A stretch of DNA of 64,000 nucleotides from Purpureocillium takamizusanense (lineage: Eukaryota; Ascomycota; Sordariomycetes; Hypocreales; Ophiocordycipitaceae): assembly GCF_022605165.1 (NCBI RefSeq), contig NC_063069.1:4650001-4714000 (forward strand), in the 5' to 3' direction. The notes beneath the pieces are model-generated. The model was not told the DNA's origin, searched no databases, and was given only the letters and a program-made list of their open reading frames with translations. Positions 46,601-57,151 of the stretch are shown here, piece by piece. Each line of letters opens with the position of its first letter. The first letter of the stretch is position 1. The position numbers and the translations under genes are program-made.

Positions 46601-47381
46601 CGCTGAGGTCTTGAAAGTCTTTTGTGCTTTGTTCCCGGTCTTTTAGCGTTTGAGGGGGTTCCCCCTCGGTCTTCCGAATTGCCTTCTTGATTAGTGCAAG
46701 CTTTTTCCTGTTGGATTTCTCGTTGATATCATCGCAGTTAGTCGGAGTGCGGTCAGTTGCCACAGAAGAAAGCGGATTGCTAATGAGCTCGGTCATCATC
46801 TCTTCAAACTCCTCATCAGAGGGTGGCGCTCCCTTGGCGCTCCTTTGGCTCAGCCCCTTGCTTTGGCGCTGCTGTTCTTTCTCATGTTGTCGGTGCAGTT
46901 TGCGGGCAAAGAATTCTTGTGGATTTTTGATGTACCAGCGAGTCGATTTGGGCTTTTGGGCATCAGTCTTGTTGATGTGTCCGTCAGGGCACTCATCATC
47001 CTCGTCCTCGCTCTTCGTCCCGTCCGAATCTTCGTACTGCGATCCGTCGTCCTTTGAGTGAGAGTCAGCATCGCCCATCTCGTCATCCGAATCCGTTTCT
47101 TCAGTCTTGTATTGCGCAACGCGTGCAACCTTGCAGGCTCGTTCCGTCGTGGCCTGGGGCGGGTCTGGCTTTCGTTTGCTTCCCTGAAGATTTTGCGTTA
47201 GCCATTTGGATGGAAATTCAGGAACTAGCACAGAGTAAAACGAATGTGAACGCACATCCGTCGGGACATCAGGTGTGACAGGTGGCACGGTTCCTGGAAT
47301 TCCGTTCAAAGTGTCATTATTCACGAAGTTTGTCGTGCCGGACGTTTCGGCCTTGTTCTCTAGAGAGCCGGACGGCGCCAT
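43609..47381 (-). CDS. SNF2-family ATPase with inserted RING finger (Rad5/Rad16-like), copy B
   Basis: Eleven exons: 46195-47381, 45918-46096, 45785-45862, 45647-45726, 45518-45576, 45338-45442, 44778-45249, 44647-44718, 44282-44570, 44055-44233 and 43609-44001 (1030 residues, no internal stop). Motifs: Walker A ALGTGLGKT (Lys about 321, with the usual ADEM replaced), DEAH 444-447, TLTATPIAN, RING residues C695, C698, C721, H723, C726, C729, C746 and C751, VFTQFVATAKLLG and FGRVLRIGQTK. A long acidic N-terminus (about 95-150) and a basic Lys/Gly-rich tail suggest nuclear localisation. The donor of exon 7 could lie 9 nt earlier. Nine introns match copy A in place and phase. Copy B has an extra intron inside the RING, and copy A has one in its N-terminus. 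Confidence 0.85.
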
Positions 47382-48207
47382 CTTGACTTAGGAGGTGAAG
47401 TTCACGATGTCCATGGGAGCTTGAAGCGTTGGCACTGTTGGCAAGCGAAGTGTTAGCAACCTGCTGTGGAGTTGTGGCTGGCCAAAACTTTGCAATCGTG
47501 CAGTTGTTGTGGTAAGAGGCTCAGTTGCGGGAGTTGGGTTGACGGCTTGTGAGTTGTCTCGCAACGCAGTTGCTGTGGCGAGAGGCTGTTGCGGGGTCTG
47601 AGTGAACGGCTGAGAGACGTTGCTAAGACGCAGGAGACGGCGCAATCCGATACGCTCTGTGCGATGTATTTAAAGAGAAGAATTTAAACCGCTCTGATTT
47701 CGTGCGAAGGCTGGATTGTGTAAGTTGTGTGAATGTGTGAAGTCAAAGTGCTGCGCAACCCCATGGGTACACTATCAGGGTGTTGTGAGGTGAAGCAGAA
47801 CAGGTGGGCATGGACGAGTTGGTTTCCTGAGCACTGAGGTTGACAGAGCCTGTTCGCTTTGCCCTACACGCTGCCAGTGAATCAGGGCGCGAGGCGAGTG
47901 GTTTTTGGGTTGGCTTCCACAACCGTTTGCGAAGAGCGCTCGCCTGAAGATCCTTAAGCTTTGGGTTCAAAGCGAAACCAGTATTCTCTGATATGGACAG
48001 CATTTCCCAATAGTGAAAAGACAGACAGTGCCGGTTTCGAAAGACATCTTCTCGCCCACACTTGCTTCCTACATAGGCATCAACGGGATGAGAATATCAA
48101 CATATTAAACTCTTCAAACGCTATGGTCTCTATGTCTACAGTGTGTTCTATATGTACATGTATACCTGTGACGTGTATATCCAAACTCCTGGGCGTCACA
48201 ACCAAGA
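47382..48207. other. Upstream region of SNF2-RING copy B
   Basis: About 0.8 kb. The part at roughly 47450-47640 contains an imperfect tandem duplication of about 60 bp (GTTG/GAGAGGCT-rich). An open frame across it begins with TTG and I do not accept it as a gene. Confidence 0.45.
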
Positions 48208-49741
48208 CTACAATAGCGTAGCAACCGCCATCGCCAGCAAAAGCCCTACGGCCGAGCCGCTTGCCCTCAAATTACCCGACCCATTATCCTTCTTGTTATT
48301 CGGGGCCGCTGTCGGACTCGGCGATGGTGCGGCCGAGCTCTCTCGGAAGATAGGCTGCGACGTGCTCGTGGCGGCGTCTGCGCTCGTGGATGTCGGCGCG
48401 CTGAACGATGAGGACGAAGACGGGGCGTCGACGGCCCTGTCGGTGCCAAACTTCTTCATTATGCATTGCGACATGAGCTTGTTGTCCGTGTAGGAGCCCG
48501 CCTTGCCGAGCGGCGTGAGAGTCATGATGTAGTTTCCGTCGAAGCTGCCCGCGCCCCAGCCCACGAAGCCGATGAAGACGTCGGTGTTGTCCGCGATGAA
48601 GTCGTTTTGAGCGCAAAACTTTTCCATGCACTAATACGCGATCAGTCAGCAAACAAAAAACAACTTGCGAAAAACGTGCGCGACTTGCACCAGACTGCAT
48701 GTGCACGTACCGTGGGGTCCATGGAGGCGCCAGTCTCGGAGACCATGGCCTGGCGCTTGTTCTTCCTCAACCACGTCGCAATCGTCTTGAAGCCCTCGAC
48801 GTTGTCCGTCGTGCACTCGGTGTGCGTACCTGAGTTGTTGATGTCCAGGTACTTGTGCAGGTCGAGCAGCAGGCCGTCGGTGCTGCCGTCCGGGTTCTCG
48901 ATGGCGGCCAGAGCCTCGGCGCTGCCCGTCGACACAAACGTCTCGGCGCTGGCAAAGTTGGTGCCGGGAAGCAGGATGAGGTGCTTCTTGGCGCCGGCCT
49001 TGCGGATCGCCGTGACGGCCGCCTGGCAGCTCTTGGCCCAGAGCTTGATGTCCAGGTCGTGGGGCTCGTTCATGAGGCCGAATACAACCTTGTCGTTCTT
49101 GGCGTACTCGGTCGCGAACTGGCTCCATAAGCCGGCAAAGACTTGGTCGCTGGGGCCGCCCTGGCCGATGATGCCGTCGTCGTAGCGCCCAAAGTTGTGG
49201 AGATCGATCATGCAGTACGCGCCGGTGTCGAGGCAGGTGTTCATGAGGTCATTGTACACCTTGAGGTTCTTCTCGTACAGCTTGCCGTCGACTTGCCCGT
49301 TGGTGATGAATTGCCACGTCAAGGCTGTGTGTTGGTTGAGACGTTAGGTATGCGGCCTTGTCTCGGGGGCACGTCAAGTATCGCGGAGACTCACGCAGGC
49401 GGAAGATGTTCATCTTGTTGTTTTTGACAAAGTGCTGCATCTGACCCTCGCCGTCGCCGCCCCCGTACTGCGCAAGCGGGATGGACTCGGCCTTGGCGGG
49501 ACATTTTCCCTATCGCGCGTGTTAATCACAGCATATTCAGCGCTTGTTTAATCGATGACGCGGGGAGTCGAACATTGATGTCGCAGCCAAAGTCGATGCC
49601 AGGAATTGCGACGCCCTGCACCACAAGTTAGCCGAGCCATGTTACCCTCTGACGGCCAATGCCACCCACCAGGTATTGTATCCCGGCTATTGCGCGTGAA
49701 GCCAGGCCCAGGAGCGCCAGAAGGCGCAGTGTTGTGTGCAT
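48208..49741 (-). CDS. GPI-anchored GH5 endo-beta-1,4-glucanase
   Basis: A glycoside hydrolase family 5 cellulase of 421 residues from exons 49670-49741, 49574-49615, 49395-49509, 48711-49324 and 48208-48630; introns are 54, 64, 70 and 80 nt. A signal peptide (LRLLALLGLASRAIA) precedes GVAIPGIDFGCDIN, typical of fungal EGII-like enzymes. The acid/base Glu163 lies in FGLMNEPHD and the nucleophile Glu273 in VSETGAS; MIDLHNFGRYD is the substrate-binding loop. After the catalytic domain comes a Ser/Ala/Pro-rich linker and a hydrophobic C-terminus (GLLLAMAVATLL) preceded by small residues, a GPI-anchor signal. It has no carbohydrate-binding module. It probably cuts cellulose or mixed-linkage glucan while attached to the wall or membrane. 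Confidence 0.93.
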
Positions 49742-51699
49742 GGTTGGCGCAAGACCGGGCTGTCCAGAACCAGCCCCAACCAAGCCCCTCTAGTATGTGA
49801 TGAACGAAAGTGACGAAAAGTGACGAAAGTGAAAGTGAGGGCCCCCAAGACGGCGCGAGGGGAGGGGGATGACGACGTTCAAAAACAAACTGTCTTGGAC
49901 CCTGCCCGGGCCGGGCTCAGTCGCAAACGATCAAGTGGGACCCCGGGGGCGGATGACACGAGCGACGGCTGAAAGGGCCGATGATGCCCACCCCTGGGTG
50001 GCGTCCCGTAGTTCCTTGGGGCCGTTGCTTTCAGGGTGCTGCTCATCACGCGTTCGTCCATCCATCGCCACGGAGCAGCGGAAACAGCGGGTGTCTCGGC
50101 CGACCGGCCCCCCCTTTTTTTTGGTCCTCGCCGAAACGAAACAGCGCCGAAGCGCCGCTGCAAGGCAGAGAGGCTTAGGAGGATGCAGTTGCGGCTGATG
50201 GGGGCTTGTCTCAATCGCATGAATTGCGAGTGGCGCTCTGGACTCGTGTTGCGCCATTAGTGTCAGCGTGTGCCCTCTTTCGTATCCATAAATACGATTC
50301 GGTCAGCCGCAAAAAGGAGGGTGTCGTGTCGAGAACTTGGTCGTGGGAGGGACGAGCTTACTCGCCAAGCGGCCTAGTCTACGAGCGAGTCAATGCAGGT
50401 CGACGGCGGAGGACGGGAGGGTTCGGTGATGGTTTCAAAACATTTGGGCTCAACTGTCTCACGGCGCGGGGCGGAAACACGGGCAGCCCTACGAGTCAAC
50501 GAACATACGCAGTAGCCACGCTTGCTACGATGGCCATCCCATCCTGTTGGGTTGATGATGGCTTGTGAGGCGCCAACCCGGTCCCCTGTCGACGTCTCCA
50601 GCAGAACGCCATCCATCGCCATGGTAGCGAATGCTGTCGACAGCACCCCTGCTTGGCGGATCCATCAAGCCCCTCACTGGCTTGCTTGTCCAGGAACGCT
50701 TTGGCATCTGTGGGACGATAGGCGTTCTCGTGCGTACGTATATCTTTGGCCTCTGCCCACCGAACCGGTTCGCCAACTCGCCTGATTCTCATCGCAAGTG
50801 GCTCCAGGCTGACTCGGCCATTTTCATGCCGAACTCAAATCTCGCGACAAAGCTTGTTCGACTGAATGAACTGCCGACCGCTTCGGTTCGAGCGTTTCAA
50901 GCAATGGGGATACGGCAATGCGAACGTCATTCATGCGACATGGAGAGGCGAGAACCGTCGTGGAACTGACTGCGCCGTGCGTATCGTGCCCGCTGTTGCT
51001 GATGCCGCTATGCAAGCCGCCAGCTCGTACTTCCTTCGCTCGGCAGCTAGGGGCAACTAGGCACGGTCATTACGACTGCCCGCCAAGTACTGTCTGTACC
51101 TACCGCACTCAGACTGACACGGACCGCGTGAACATGATGCAGACCGTTGCGCCTCATTGCGGTAGCGAGCCCACGCGTCGAAGGAAAAACGCCGAGGCAG
51201 ACCGCCCAGTGAGTGGATGCCGGGTTGCATCATCGCGTCGTAATGGTTCTGGTGCCCGGGCCAAAATCTGCTCCGTCCATGAGCCTCATGCCCGACGGAC
51301 AGGCCTTGCTTGGAGTTGGAGTCGCAATTCTGTACGCCCAGGCATTGCCCCCATCGCCCATGTGTGTGGCGATGGAGCCACGGCGTTTCGTTGCAGGCCT
51401 TAAACTTGTCCCTCTCATTCAAGCCATTGCCAGAGCTTAGGCAGACACGTAAAAGAAAAAGAAGAAAAAAAGGGGAATGGTACCTTATAATAGATTGAGA
51501 GTAGCACAAGATATTCTGCCCGTACTGTAGCCTCTGTCATCCATCAATGGCACGGCCGATGTAACCCGGAAAGAGTGCACTCCTAGCTAGCATGCCTAAT
51601 GAATGCATGTTTGCAACGGCAATGCGACGGCGACACAGGCCTGTTGCCATATCCACTGCCTGCCGATTGCGGATCGTACCGACTACCCCGTCTAGGGAA
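49742..51699. other. Gene-poor region left of the satellite
   Basis: About 2 kb upstream of the GH5 gene with no convincing coding sequence. Short frames on both strands look random. Base composition is GC-rich until it changes sharply near 51,690. Confidence 0.5.
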
Positions 51700-52310
51700 G
51701 TACTTAAATTTTAAGTATATATAGAGGGTTTAATATAATAGAGGGTTAAGTAAGGGATTTTAAATATATATAGAGGGTTTAATATAATAGAGGGTTAAGT
51801 AAGGGATTTTAAGTATATATAGAGGGTTTAATATAATAGAGGGTTAAGTAAGGGATTTTAAGTATATATAGAGGGTTAAATATAATAGAGGGTTAAGTAA
51901 GGAATTTTATATATATTTAAAGGGTTAAGTAAATTAGAGGGTTAAGTAAAGGCTTTTAAATATACTTAAAGGGTTAAGTAAATTAAAGGGTTAAATAAAG
52001 GATTTTAAATATATATAGAGGGTTAAATATAATAGAGGGTTAAATATTAGATTTTAAGTATATTTAAAGGGTTAAATATATTAAAGAGTTAAATAAAGAA
52101 TTTTAAGTATATTAAAAGGGTTAAATAAATTAAAGGGTTAAAGATAAGTTTTTAAGTATATATAGAGGGTTAAATATATTAAAGGGTTAAGACTAAGATT
52201 TTAAGTATATATAGAGAGTTAAGTATATTAAAGGGTTAAATTAGAGATTTTAGGTATATATAGAGGGTTAAGTATATTAAAGGGTTAAGACTAATATTTT
52301 AAATATATTT
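51700..52310. repeat. AT-rich tandem satellite, 49-bp period, C-depleted on the plus strand
   Basis: Successive GGGATTTT boxes start at 51754, 51803 and 51852, a period of 49 bp; about a dozen units decay in identity to the right. Each unit holds two AGGGTTAA-like boxes (containing GGGTTA) about 22-27 bp apart, joined by AAGTATATATAGA-type spacers. The plus strand is almost free of C while G is regular, so the strands are strongly asymmetric. This is a minisatellite; function is unknown. Confidence 0.85.
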
Positions 52311-52600
52311 ATAAATAATATTAGCTAATATAATAGGGGAATACTATATAATAAACTTTTAGGTTTACCTTTATTATATTAATAAGATATTCTTTTCTTT
52401 TAATTATTATGCCTTATTTTATTAGGTTATAGAATATTAAATAATAATATAAAAAAGCATCCTTATTATAACGTTAGGTAATATAGGTAAAAGCATAACT
52501 TAAGTACTAATGCTGTCGTGGCCTCTTATACTGTATAGTAGCCTGACTATAATTATCTACCGCTGTTCTAAATATTAATCGCTCTATCACGAAGCTCATT
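52311..52600. other. AT-rich flank of the satellite
   Basis: Very AT-rich, nonrepetitive sequence rich in TA and TTA follows the satellite and grades back to GC-rich DNA near 52,600. It resembles an AT-rich block of the kind left by repeat-induced point mutation, although no parent element is recognisable. Confidence 0.55.
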
Positions 52601-52639
52601 AATACTCTCTTAGCGCTTCGGCGGGCGCCAGCATAACAC

Positions 52640-52905
52640 CCACGGCGAGCACAAACGGCGGGTCGGGGTCTACCTCGACAAGCAAGAGCGGCAGGCAAAC
52701 GGCCAGTGGTGGCTAGGCAAGTAGCTCGTCAACGGCCGGCGCGGTAATCCCGACGGCGAATGTGATGAATATTACACCGGTCGTTGGCGTGGCTCTTGCG
52801 GCCAGGCCATGGCATCATAGGATTCAGTTAATAGTCCACGACGGCGAGCACGGTGAACTACGGGGAATGGCGCGAAAGGGATCAAATCACTAGAGCGAAT
52901 GGCTA
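52640..52905 (+). pseudogene. Possible decayed coding remnant
   Basis: A plus-strand frame beginning near 52650 reads like protein (VYLDKQERQANGQWWLGK, then DGECDEYYTGRWRGSCGQ) but is interrupted by in-frame TAG stops. It lies directly beside the AT-rich block. I do not recognise the family. It could be a fragment of a gene or transposon, or chance. Confidence 0.25.
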
Positions 52906-53004
52906 ATCATTAATGCAATAACATAAGAGCTGCACTTCTCAAGATCGTTTGCTACATGAAACGCGAAACGCAAGCTAAAAAACGTCTGCCGGCACTCAAA
53001 GTCA

Positions 53005-54855
53005 TTATACTGGCGGCGTGCAACCAAAACTCGTCGCAACACTCTTGCCCGAAAACGCCCCGATCAAACCCTCGATACTCGAGTACACGCCCAGGCCCGT
53101 CGTCGTCAAACTCCCCAGCATGTAGAAGAAGTTGAAGACGTTGAAGACCGGTCGCTTCCAAAAGGCCCGCTTCCATCGCGCGAATCCCGTGTCGACGTAG
53201 TTGTACGTTCGGGTTGCCGGATCGAACCTTTCCTCGGGCATCATGGCATCCTTTCTGATCCAGAAACCGAGGGCAACCAGCGCGGGGAACGTGTACGTGA
53301 AGCTCAAGATGAAGAAGGCTCCAATGAGGCCGGAGATGTACGAGAACTGCGGGATGGCGGCCGCGACGATGAACGCAACGGCCCAGTAGATGGGGATGCT
53401 GATGGCCCACGCAATCTTGCCCTTGCTCTTGGTCAGAGGCGGGAAGCCAAAGATCTCCTCAAGGACCTCGATGTAGACGACCTTGAATCCGATGTTGCCG
53501 TACAGCGCAGCGGCGATGAGTCCGGTGATGATGTTCATGATGTTGGTCGCCGTCTGGAAGCCGTACGAGGACAGTCCCTGCATGACGGGGTTGAATGCGA
53601 ACTGGCCCTGGAAGGAATAGACAAAGATGCCGAAGAACAGGTAGACGCAGTAGATGAAGAGCTCGCCGCAGAGAAGCCCCTTCCAAAAGTCCCACGGCTG
53701 GCGCATCTCGGCCATGAAGGCAACAAAGGCCATGCATCCGCCGTACGAGTAGACAGCCTGGTTGAGGCCATTGAGGGACGCGACAAAGCCAGTGCCTCCG
53801 CTGGCCATGCCGTCGGGCGGCGTTCCAGCAAACGTCTTCACCGGCCCGGGACCAAACGCGTCGCCAAAGGAGGCCTGCGTGGCCTTGAAGTTGGGCGGAT
53901 AGTGCACCACGACACCCATGCAGATAAATATGATGATGAGGTTGATCCAGACGGCAAAGTTGGCAATCCACGCGAAGCGCTGTAGCGTGCGGATCTGCCC
54001 GACGATGAGCCCGGCGGCCATGAAGATGGCGAGACAGGCGACGAAGCAGATGCCATTCCCGTTGCTGCCGTTCTCGCCCTGGGAAATCTGCGAGATGGAT
54101 TGTCCGTTGCTGAGGATGAGCGCGGCGACGTTGAGGAGGAGCTGCAGTCCGAGCATAAAGTTGACGATATGTCGAGGGATCTGGCCAAAGAGCCGGAAGT
54201 ACAAGTCACCATAGGTGACCAGGGGGTAACGATCGGAGTCGAGGCCGAGGAAGCCCTTCCAAAGAATCCAGCCAGAGCTTATTAAAGTCTCGTCAGCCAC
54301 ATGCTCACTTGGCAACGCGATATGTGTGTGAGACATGGGAAACACTCACTAGCCTGCCATGGCACCAAACACGGTGTACAAGGCAATGCCGGGGCCGTAG
54401 CCCATCTGTGCGAAAGCCCACGGCGTCGAAAAGGGACCCAGCACATCGGTCGTGATGAGGTAGAAGACAGCCCCCCAACTCGCGGTACGCAGCGCGCGAC
54501 TCGCCCTCTTCCACTCCATTTCCGTCACGCCTGTTATTCTTTCGTCGCTATCGTTGGTGTCCCGGCTTGTCTCGGGGCTGGCGGCGTCGACTTCCATGCC
54601 GTTGTTCGCCCTTGTAAAGCGGCTCTTGATGGTCGACTTGACCGTGCGCGGGCCGCGGGCGTCGCGAAAGGCCTTGTCTGCTGCTCGCTCATCTTCACGA
54701 GAGATCTCGGCCCAGTACATGAACTCCTCGAACGAAATGGATGAGTCGCGCCCGTTGACGGGCTGGTACGTCGTTGGCTGGTCCTTCTCAGGCACGGACA
54801 AGGACAGGCGAGGGTCGGGGTCGCCTTCGCCGGCGATGGCGGGTCCGATGAGCAT
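53005..54855 (-). CDS. Amino acid transporter, AAAP family (Mtr-like neutral amino acid permease)
   Basis: A 592-residue membrane transporter from exons 54350-54855 and 53005-54277 (72-nt intron; junction FGAMAG then YSGWILWKGFLGLDSDRYP). A soluble N-terminus of about 140 residues is followed by about eleven membrane helices starting at ALRTASWGAVFYLITTDVLG. YGDLYFRLFG, GLNQAVYSYGGCMAFVAFMAEM and GNIGFKVVYIEVLEEIF are typical of the Mtr-like branch that imports neutral amino acids with protons. The ATG at 54855 is the first in frame. The specific substrate is not deducible. Confidence 0.92.
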
Positions 54856-57151
54856 GGCGGCGGGCGAGCCTGAGGGAGCACGGCTTTGCAGATACGGCCC
54901 AACTGTCGGTGCTTACAGATTGAAGCACGAATTTTATTGCAAAATTGGAGTCGCGAACATATGACCGGGGAAGTCAAAGGTCAAGGGGAGGGCTCCCCAT
55001 TGAGTACTTATATTGGGCAGAGGCTGGAAGCCGTGGGCATCGAGAGAACTAATCAGACACTAGACGGCAAAGTCTCGAACATACCGGGCTGCATTTGAGA
55101 TACCGATGGCGCCCCTCGCTCTCCCCGCAGAGTCGCAACGCTCCGACATCGTCGTTACCTGGAGTCCCCGGGGGTTACACTGGGGCCGAGACGCGGCATG
55201 GGACCCGTCCATTGGGAGAGAGGGGTCGCCGCAAAACGGCCCAGTGATTCGACGAGAGAGACGTGACTCGGCTCGTTGTCGGCACGACGATAAGGTTCAC
55301 AGATTCTGAGGGTGTGGCGAGCCGCGGGGGTGGTTTCTGAGAGAGTCGGGTCGGGCGTTACAAAGCTCCGCTCAAAGCTGGGACGGCGTTGAGGACGGGG
55401 CGAAAGGCTGCGGCGGACCGTCCGGTCGTTGACTTTTTCTGGGGCGTCATGGAGTGCCGGCGCGTCCGCCCAATGACGGTTGGTGGTGCCAGGTGGAGAG
55501 TGCCCTGATGTGGTGAAGGCAAGTGAGTGGCTGATCGCTCTGTCCTATGACGATGTCGTTATACGTAGCTCGCAGCGTGACTCCGTCGACACTAGGCGGC
55601 AGGCTCATATTTGGGCAGCTTCCATCTCTGCCAAGAGTCTGTCGGTGTCTTGAGTGAGTCGTGAACATGGCCCATAACTGTCCAGTCTTGTGAAGCCCAC
55701 AAGTCGTCTAACAGCCAAGAACAGGCCCTGACTGATTGATGATGGGGGTTCGAGTCTTGAGCACATTCTTGAGGAAAGAAGGACATGTCAAAACTTAGGG
55801 ATGAGTGGCGCCACCCCACCGCCACCATTACTACTACCGACATATTGTCCATGTCAGGGCGGCTGTCTCCACCGTGTGGCGCCCGTCACATTTAGTAAGT
55901 TACTAGGAGGTTTGGTTCCCCTAGAAGGTCCGCTGATTCACCGTGGGCGACGTGGAACAGCTCCGTTCTCCAATGAGTGAATTAGTGAGCCCTCTAAACG
56001 ATAAGGGGGAGCGTCCGGTCGGTCAAGTTTCGGCCGACCGATTGTTGTAGCTACAAGCTAACGCGAGACCAGTTGAAGCCTGGTCGCGAGACGAACATGG
56101 CAATGCCGGCACGTCGCACACCAGATATGTGAAGGAAAGTTGCACGGCGTTCATGTCCGTCTCTCCTCTTACGCCCGCCACTACGGGATGTATTGTCTCT
56201 TCTGCTGTGGGCAGGACGAGTTGAGGACTGGATAGTTTCAACGCGCGTTTGTCAGGGCCGCGGGCGAGAGATGCCACGGCTAGTCGGCTAGTCGGCGCCA
56301 ACAGCCGGCCGACACGGCACTCTTAGCCACTCCACTTAAGCCCGCCAGTCCGGCGCCAGGCCCGATTTTATTTCCTCTTTAGGGGTCGAAATCTCTTCAG
56401 TAGGGCAGAGCCATCGCGCTCCACGGTGTGGCCGGCCCTCCCGCCGGCAAACCGGCAGCCGGAAATAAAGAGCAGAAACGGGGTTGTGCTGCCTTCCAGG
56501 ACGGATTTGCGAACAAGAAATATCTCGTCTCTGATAAGGGCTCCTGGGGCTTTGTTTCAGCGCTTGCCGGCTACATGTCCGATCTCGGTGACGGTCTCAG
56601 TAACACCAGACTTTGACTAGACGCCATCATTAACCAGCTGCTGCAATTTGTAACCTTCGGCGTGAAACTCGGCGAGGTTTCCTGGTGAGCGATGGCAAAG
56701 TGATCTTTGCAACGCCTCTCTCTCTATCCCGTTGTTCAATACCTTCCAGCACGTTTGCGGTCTGCAGGGTACACACAGTATTACGCCAATGTCGTTTACG
56801 AGCAGGATAGAGACTGCTCCTACGAAGTAGATATTAAGCAGGCCCAGTACCTCACAGTATGCTGCGCACAACTTACCATACAGAGCGTGAGGGACGCCAA
56901 CAAAGCGAAACATTCCATGCCACGCACGTAACATCAGTTGCGGTTAACACTGCTGTCTTCATCCTTCACCAGCTCCAAGAATCTTGGGATATCCAGAGTT
57001 GAAGCCACAATCTGCGCAGGACATGCACTCGACGTGATACTAGGTCTGCTTCGCCAACACCAACGCCGACCACAGTTGCAGCCGCAGCCACCCTTGTGTG
57101 GTCCCCGCCCGCCAGCGCTGTCCCGCCGTCAACCATCGTCACCGTCGTCCG
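54856..57151. other. Gene-poor region between transporter and VOC gene
   Basis: About 2.3 kb. The only item of note is a stretch at 56,404-56,934 that is open on both strands (listed separately). A 7-bp-arm inverted repeat CGGTCGG...CCGACCG lies at 56016-56040. No complete gene is supported. Confidence 0.45.
56404..56934. pseudogene. Possible relic coding segment, strand uncertain
   Basis: On the plus strand one frame from about 56404 to 56931 is interrupted only by TGA codons (56614, 56680 and 56695) and reads like protein, for example KKYLVSDKGSWGFVSALAGY. On the minus strand an ATG-started 105-codon frame (56617-56934) has a hydrophobic segment (VLGLLNIYFVGAVSILLV). They cannot both be genes. 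A GTGAGC...CCTTCCAG pair (56681-56749) could be an intron on the plus strand. Family unknown. Confidence 0.25.

Noticed and set aside
47388..47645. A small frame directly upstream of SNF2-RING copy B
   Set aside because: It starts with TTG, sits on an imperfect tandem duplication and is in the leader of the next gene.
51700..52310. The satellite as an actual telomere or simple product of repeat-induced mutation
   Set aside because: Units are 49 bp, not 6 bp, and unique sequence with genes lies on both sides. Repeat-induced mutation would deplete G as well as C.
55740..55762. A GGTTCGAGTC element resembling a tRNA T-loop
   Set aside because: The flanks do not pair into a T-stem and no acceptor or anticodon arm is found upstream.
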